Positions 61,990 to 64,000 of a stretch of 64,000 nt of DNA are shown piece by piece (position 1 is the first letter of the stretch; each line of letters begins with the position of its first letter). The notes beneath the pieces were generated by a model. The model searched no databases, was not told the DNA's origin, and saw only the letters and a program-made list of their open reading frames with translations. The DNA comes from Pseudovibrio sp. Tun.PSC04-5.I4. GTDB taxonomy: Bacteria; Pseudomonadota; Alphaproteobacteria; Rhizobiales; Stappiaceae. The stretch is taken from positions 827,001-891,000 of the forward strand of contig NZ_FNLB01000006.1 in NCBI RefSeq assembly GCF_900104145.1, written 5' to 3'. A program made the position numbers and the translations under genes.

Positions 61990-62443
61990 ATGCAAGGCGC
62001 ATTGATGAGCACTGACATATTGCCCGGAGCATGTTGGTCCTTCCGCATATTCATGTGGGCCTGAATGATCTGACCCCCAAGCGAAGACTTTACTCAGGTA
62101 CGGGTTAATCCGATGTTCAAGAACGAACTTGTTCGCCCCAGAGGCTCGCTTCAAATGCGCAAAGTGAGATCATTGAATTCGTTTCTGGAGCATCCACATA
62201 GCGGGCACCCATTATCAGGTTAAAGCCGGAGGTACCCGTACAGAAGACAACCATGCCGCTGCGTTTAGCAACAGGTATCGACACTGGGAGTGTTGCCTCA
62301 CCTGAGTGTTCGAACACCATGCCAACATCATTACCCTTACCGGTAATATCCCAAATCGCCTTATCAAACTTGAGGGCCCTTTGGGTCCATTTGTCAAATT
62401 CAAGCCAGTTAACCTTTGGCAGCTGCACCCAACCATCAACTGC
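61990..62443 (-). pseudogene. Crotonyl-CoA carboxylase/reductase pseudogene (fragment 2)
   Basis: The C-terminal third of the enzyme is recognisable across several frames: W-V-Q-L-P-K, AIWDITGKGNDVGMVFEHSGEAT, MVVFCTGTSGFN, then GARYV in frame one. A missing base near 62195 shifts to W-M-L-Q-K-R-I-Q, a Gly codon has become TGA (62170-62172), S-H-F-A-H-L-K-R-A-S-G-A-N-K-F-V follows, and another shift between 62058 and 62082 leads to H-M-N-M-R-K-D-Q-H-A-P-G-N-M. At least three lesions and loss of the first two thirds make it nonfunctional. The intact enzyme serves the ethylmalonyl-CoA pathway. Confidence 0.82.
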
Positions 62444-62479
62444 ACACCAAAACCGAGAAAGGCTGAAACTGGAAACGAT

Positions 62480-62716
62480 CTAGTGATCACTGCCAAAGGG
62501 CCAAAACATCGGACCTAACCCATATGAGCAGAAGAAGAGGAAGTAGGCGCCGATCATTCGAAACAGATCCAGCTTATAAAGAGCAAGGGCGGCCTCGTAG
62601 AACGCGGAAGCACTAAAAACCATAAGAACTAGTGCCAGCACCAGCCGTACACCAATAATGAGGATTTCTTTAAAAGCTGGACCGGAAGAAGCCGGTTGTG
62701 TCTTGCTGCTATCCAT
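62480..62716 (-). CDS. Small membrane protein, hypothetical
   Basis: 78 residues with two predicted TM helices (about 17-43 and 52-70). No family is recognised and no strong ribosome site precedes the ATG at 62716. Composition and hydrophobic pattern look coding, but its place next to a pseudogene leaves open that it is a remnant too. Confidence 0.5.
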   Translation of the reverse strand: MDSSKTQPASSGPAFKEILIIGVRLVLALVLMVFSASAFYEAALALYKLDLFRMIGAYFLFFCSYGLGPMFWPFGSDH

Positions 62717-63290
62717 AGATCACGGGCCTTATTCGCATGGTTGGATATTTACACCCAAAGCTATCAGAGAGAGCCTTCACACTCACCCCACAATCTCGTG
62801 TTGGTGAGAAGGCTTTCCCCGCATTGGCTTTCAGCATCATCAGCCTATTTTGCCTCTTATCCTCATCGATAACTGAGAGTATGAAAAAAGTTCCTAATGC
62901 ACATGTGTGAGATTAATTACACCTAATTATTAGGAGTTTCTCCTGTTTGCAGCGTTTTATCGAACTTCAATACCAAGGTCTGTGCAAGAGGATCAGCTTG
63001 CCCAACAACTAGGTGTTTTCATTTATGTGCGTAGGTATTTTGAGTTGAGAAGACGGCAAAAAGTCAAATATATATAACCAAATTTGCGAATAATCCCTCT
63101 ATTTTACAATCAGCGTACGTTTCATTACATATTTTGAACTTATTTATGTTTATTTAAGTTATATAAAGTTGACCATTTATAGTTCAAGATGTTAAACGAA
63201 ACTAACGAAATTGATAAAATGTTTTCGCAGATGGCTCGGGCATAACCAGGGGCAGTCACTCTGATCGGGATAACTAGGGAGTTGGAGAAT
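62717..63290. other. AT-rich intergenic region
   Basis: 574 bases without a supported gene. AT content rises sharply over 62880-63215, with runs such as TATATATAA near 63069. It should contain the promoter of the downstream amidohydrolase. I see no tRNA, repeat or clear operator. Confidence 0.6.
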
Positions 63291-64000
63291 TTGTCAAAAA
63301 TAACAGATGAAACCAAGGAGGGTATGGTTGCTTGGAGGCACCATATTCATCGAAATCCTGAAACAGGGTTTGATGTACACAAAACAGCTCATTATGTTGC
63401 CGGTCTACTTGCTGGTTGGGGTATTGAAGTACACACAAAAGTTGGTGTTAGCGGCGTAGTCGGAGTCCTGAAAAAAGGTGACAGCGAGAAATCAATTGCC
63501 TTGCGCGCTGATTTAGATGCCCTGCCAATCCAGGAAATGAACCAGTTCGAGCATCGTTCTTGTGTTGACTCCAAAATGCACGGGTGTGGTCATGACGGCC
63601 ATACTGCAATGCTTCTGGGTGCAGCTCAACACCTGGCGAAGCATGGTGATTTTGACGGAACCGTATACTTCATTTTCCAACCAGATGAAGAGTATGGCAA
63701 AGGCGCTTTATGCATGATCAAGGATGGTCTGTTTGAACGTTTCCCCGCTCAAGAAATTTACGGCATGCACAACGTGCCAGGTCTCGGCCTAGGGAAAATT
63801 ACGCTTCGCCAGGGCGGGACAATGGCAAGTGAGACTTTATTTGAGATCAATATTGTGGGCAAAGGTGGTCACGCCTCTTCACCTCACCGCATAAACGACC
63901 CTGTGGTGATCGCAGCTCAAGTCATACAAAGTTTGCAAACGATAGTTTCGCGCTCTGTTGACCCTCTAGATGCGGTTGTTGTCTCTGTTACTGAAGTCAT
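63291..64000 (+). CDS. M20-family amidohydrolase, hippurate hydrolase type (3' end outside window)
   Basis: The first 236 residues of a metal-dependent deacylase. It begins SKITDETKEGMVAWRHHIHRNPETGF, typical of N-acyl-L-amino-acid amidohydrolases/hippurate hydrolases. Metal motifs are KMHGCGHDGHTAM (Cys and His ligands, about residues 99-105) and FQPDEEYGKGA (Glu pair), then EIYGMHNVPGL. TTG at 63291 is the most likely start, giving the usual 12-13 residues before W-R-H-x-I-H; GGAG lies only three bases upstream, and ATG at 63324 would remove conserved residues. The enzyme probably releases amino acids from N-acyl conjugates. Confidence 0.88.
   Translation, partial: MSKITDETKEGMVAWRHHIHRNPETGFDVHKTAHYVAGLLAGWGIEVHTKVGVSGVVGVLKKGDSEKSIALRADLDALPIQEMNQFEHRSCVDSKMHGCGHDGHTAMLLGAAQHLAKHGDFDGTVYFIFQPDEEYGKGALCMIKDGLFERFPAQEIYGMHNVPGLGLGKITLRQGGTMASETLFEINIVGKGGHASSPHRINDPVVIAAQVIQSLQTIVSRSVDPLDAVVVSVTEV

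Noticed and set aside
62117..62428. A 103-codon frame as a functional dehydrogenase-like protein
   Set aside because: Only the C-terminal third of the parent enzyme is present and the alignment continues in other frames after a base loss and a nonsense change.
1..64000. tRNA/rRNA genes, CRISPR arrays, insertion sequences, prophage or toxin-antitoxin pairs
   Set aside because: No T-arm plus acceptor stem patterns, regularly spaced direct repeats, transposase motifs or phage genes were seen on either strand.

Overview
The window looks like chromosomal DNA of a marine-type alphaproteobacterium. The evidence is a mid-range GC content, an anthranilate synthase in which TrpE and TrpG are fused and sit behind a short Trp-Trp leader peptide (the rhizobial arrangement), remnants of crotonyl-CoA carboxylase/reductase (ethylmalonyl-CoA pathway), alphaproteobacterial Zur boxes, and many peptide, amino-acid and osmolyte ABC transporters. 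Gene content would fit the Stappiaceae/Pseudovibrio neighbourhood, but that is inference. I see no rRNA, tRNA, CRISPR array, prophage or insertion sequence.

Layout. 1-5.5 kb: 5'-part of pepN (minus), a class III CoA-transferase and a membrane sensor adenylate cyclase. 5.7-11.8 kb: a dipeptide-type ABC transporter (fused double ATPase, solute-binding protein, two permeases), followed closely by a SAM methyltransferase. 12.4-23.9 kb: the most unusual region. A leftward operon of four glycosyltransferases and a NodB-like deacetylase lies back to back with a rightward operon. The rightward operon encodes an 863-residue ABC-exporter-like protein with a degenerate, repeat-expanded nucleotide-binding domain, a cyclic-nucleotide-binding protein, a metallo-beta-lactamase-fold hydrolase and a six-TM adenylate cyclase. 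This looks like a cAMP-linked glycan assembly/export module.

24-32.4 kb: an SDR dehydrogenase, two tandem paralogous FAD amine/amino-acid oxidoreductases, ilvD, and a sulfonate/nitrate-type ABC transporter (minus). 32.7-44 kb, all minus: trpE(G) with its attenuator, an ArgE-like deacylase, a ROK sugar kinase that has lost all four zinc ligands, a complete oligopeptide ABC transporter and a second M20 deacylase. This set is suited to uptake and deacylation of peptides or N-acyl amino acids. 44-47.2 kb: manC and manB, which make GDP-mannose and may feed the glycan cluster.

47.4-60 kb: catabolic and homeostasis genes with recognisable local control. They are a LysR regulator divergent from mmsA, cydDC, a lysine/saccharopine dehydrogenase with an Lrp-type regulator and operator repeats, znuA behind two Zur boxes, and a MarR regulator divergent from a DMT exporter with two matching palindromes. 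60-63.3 kb: an AT-rich decaying region with two independent remnants of crotonyl-CoA carboxylase/reductase on either side of a solitary glycine-betaine-type binding protein. The window ends inside an M20 amidohydrolase.
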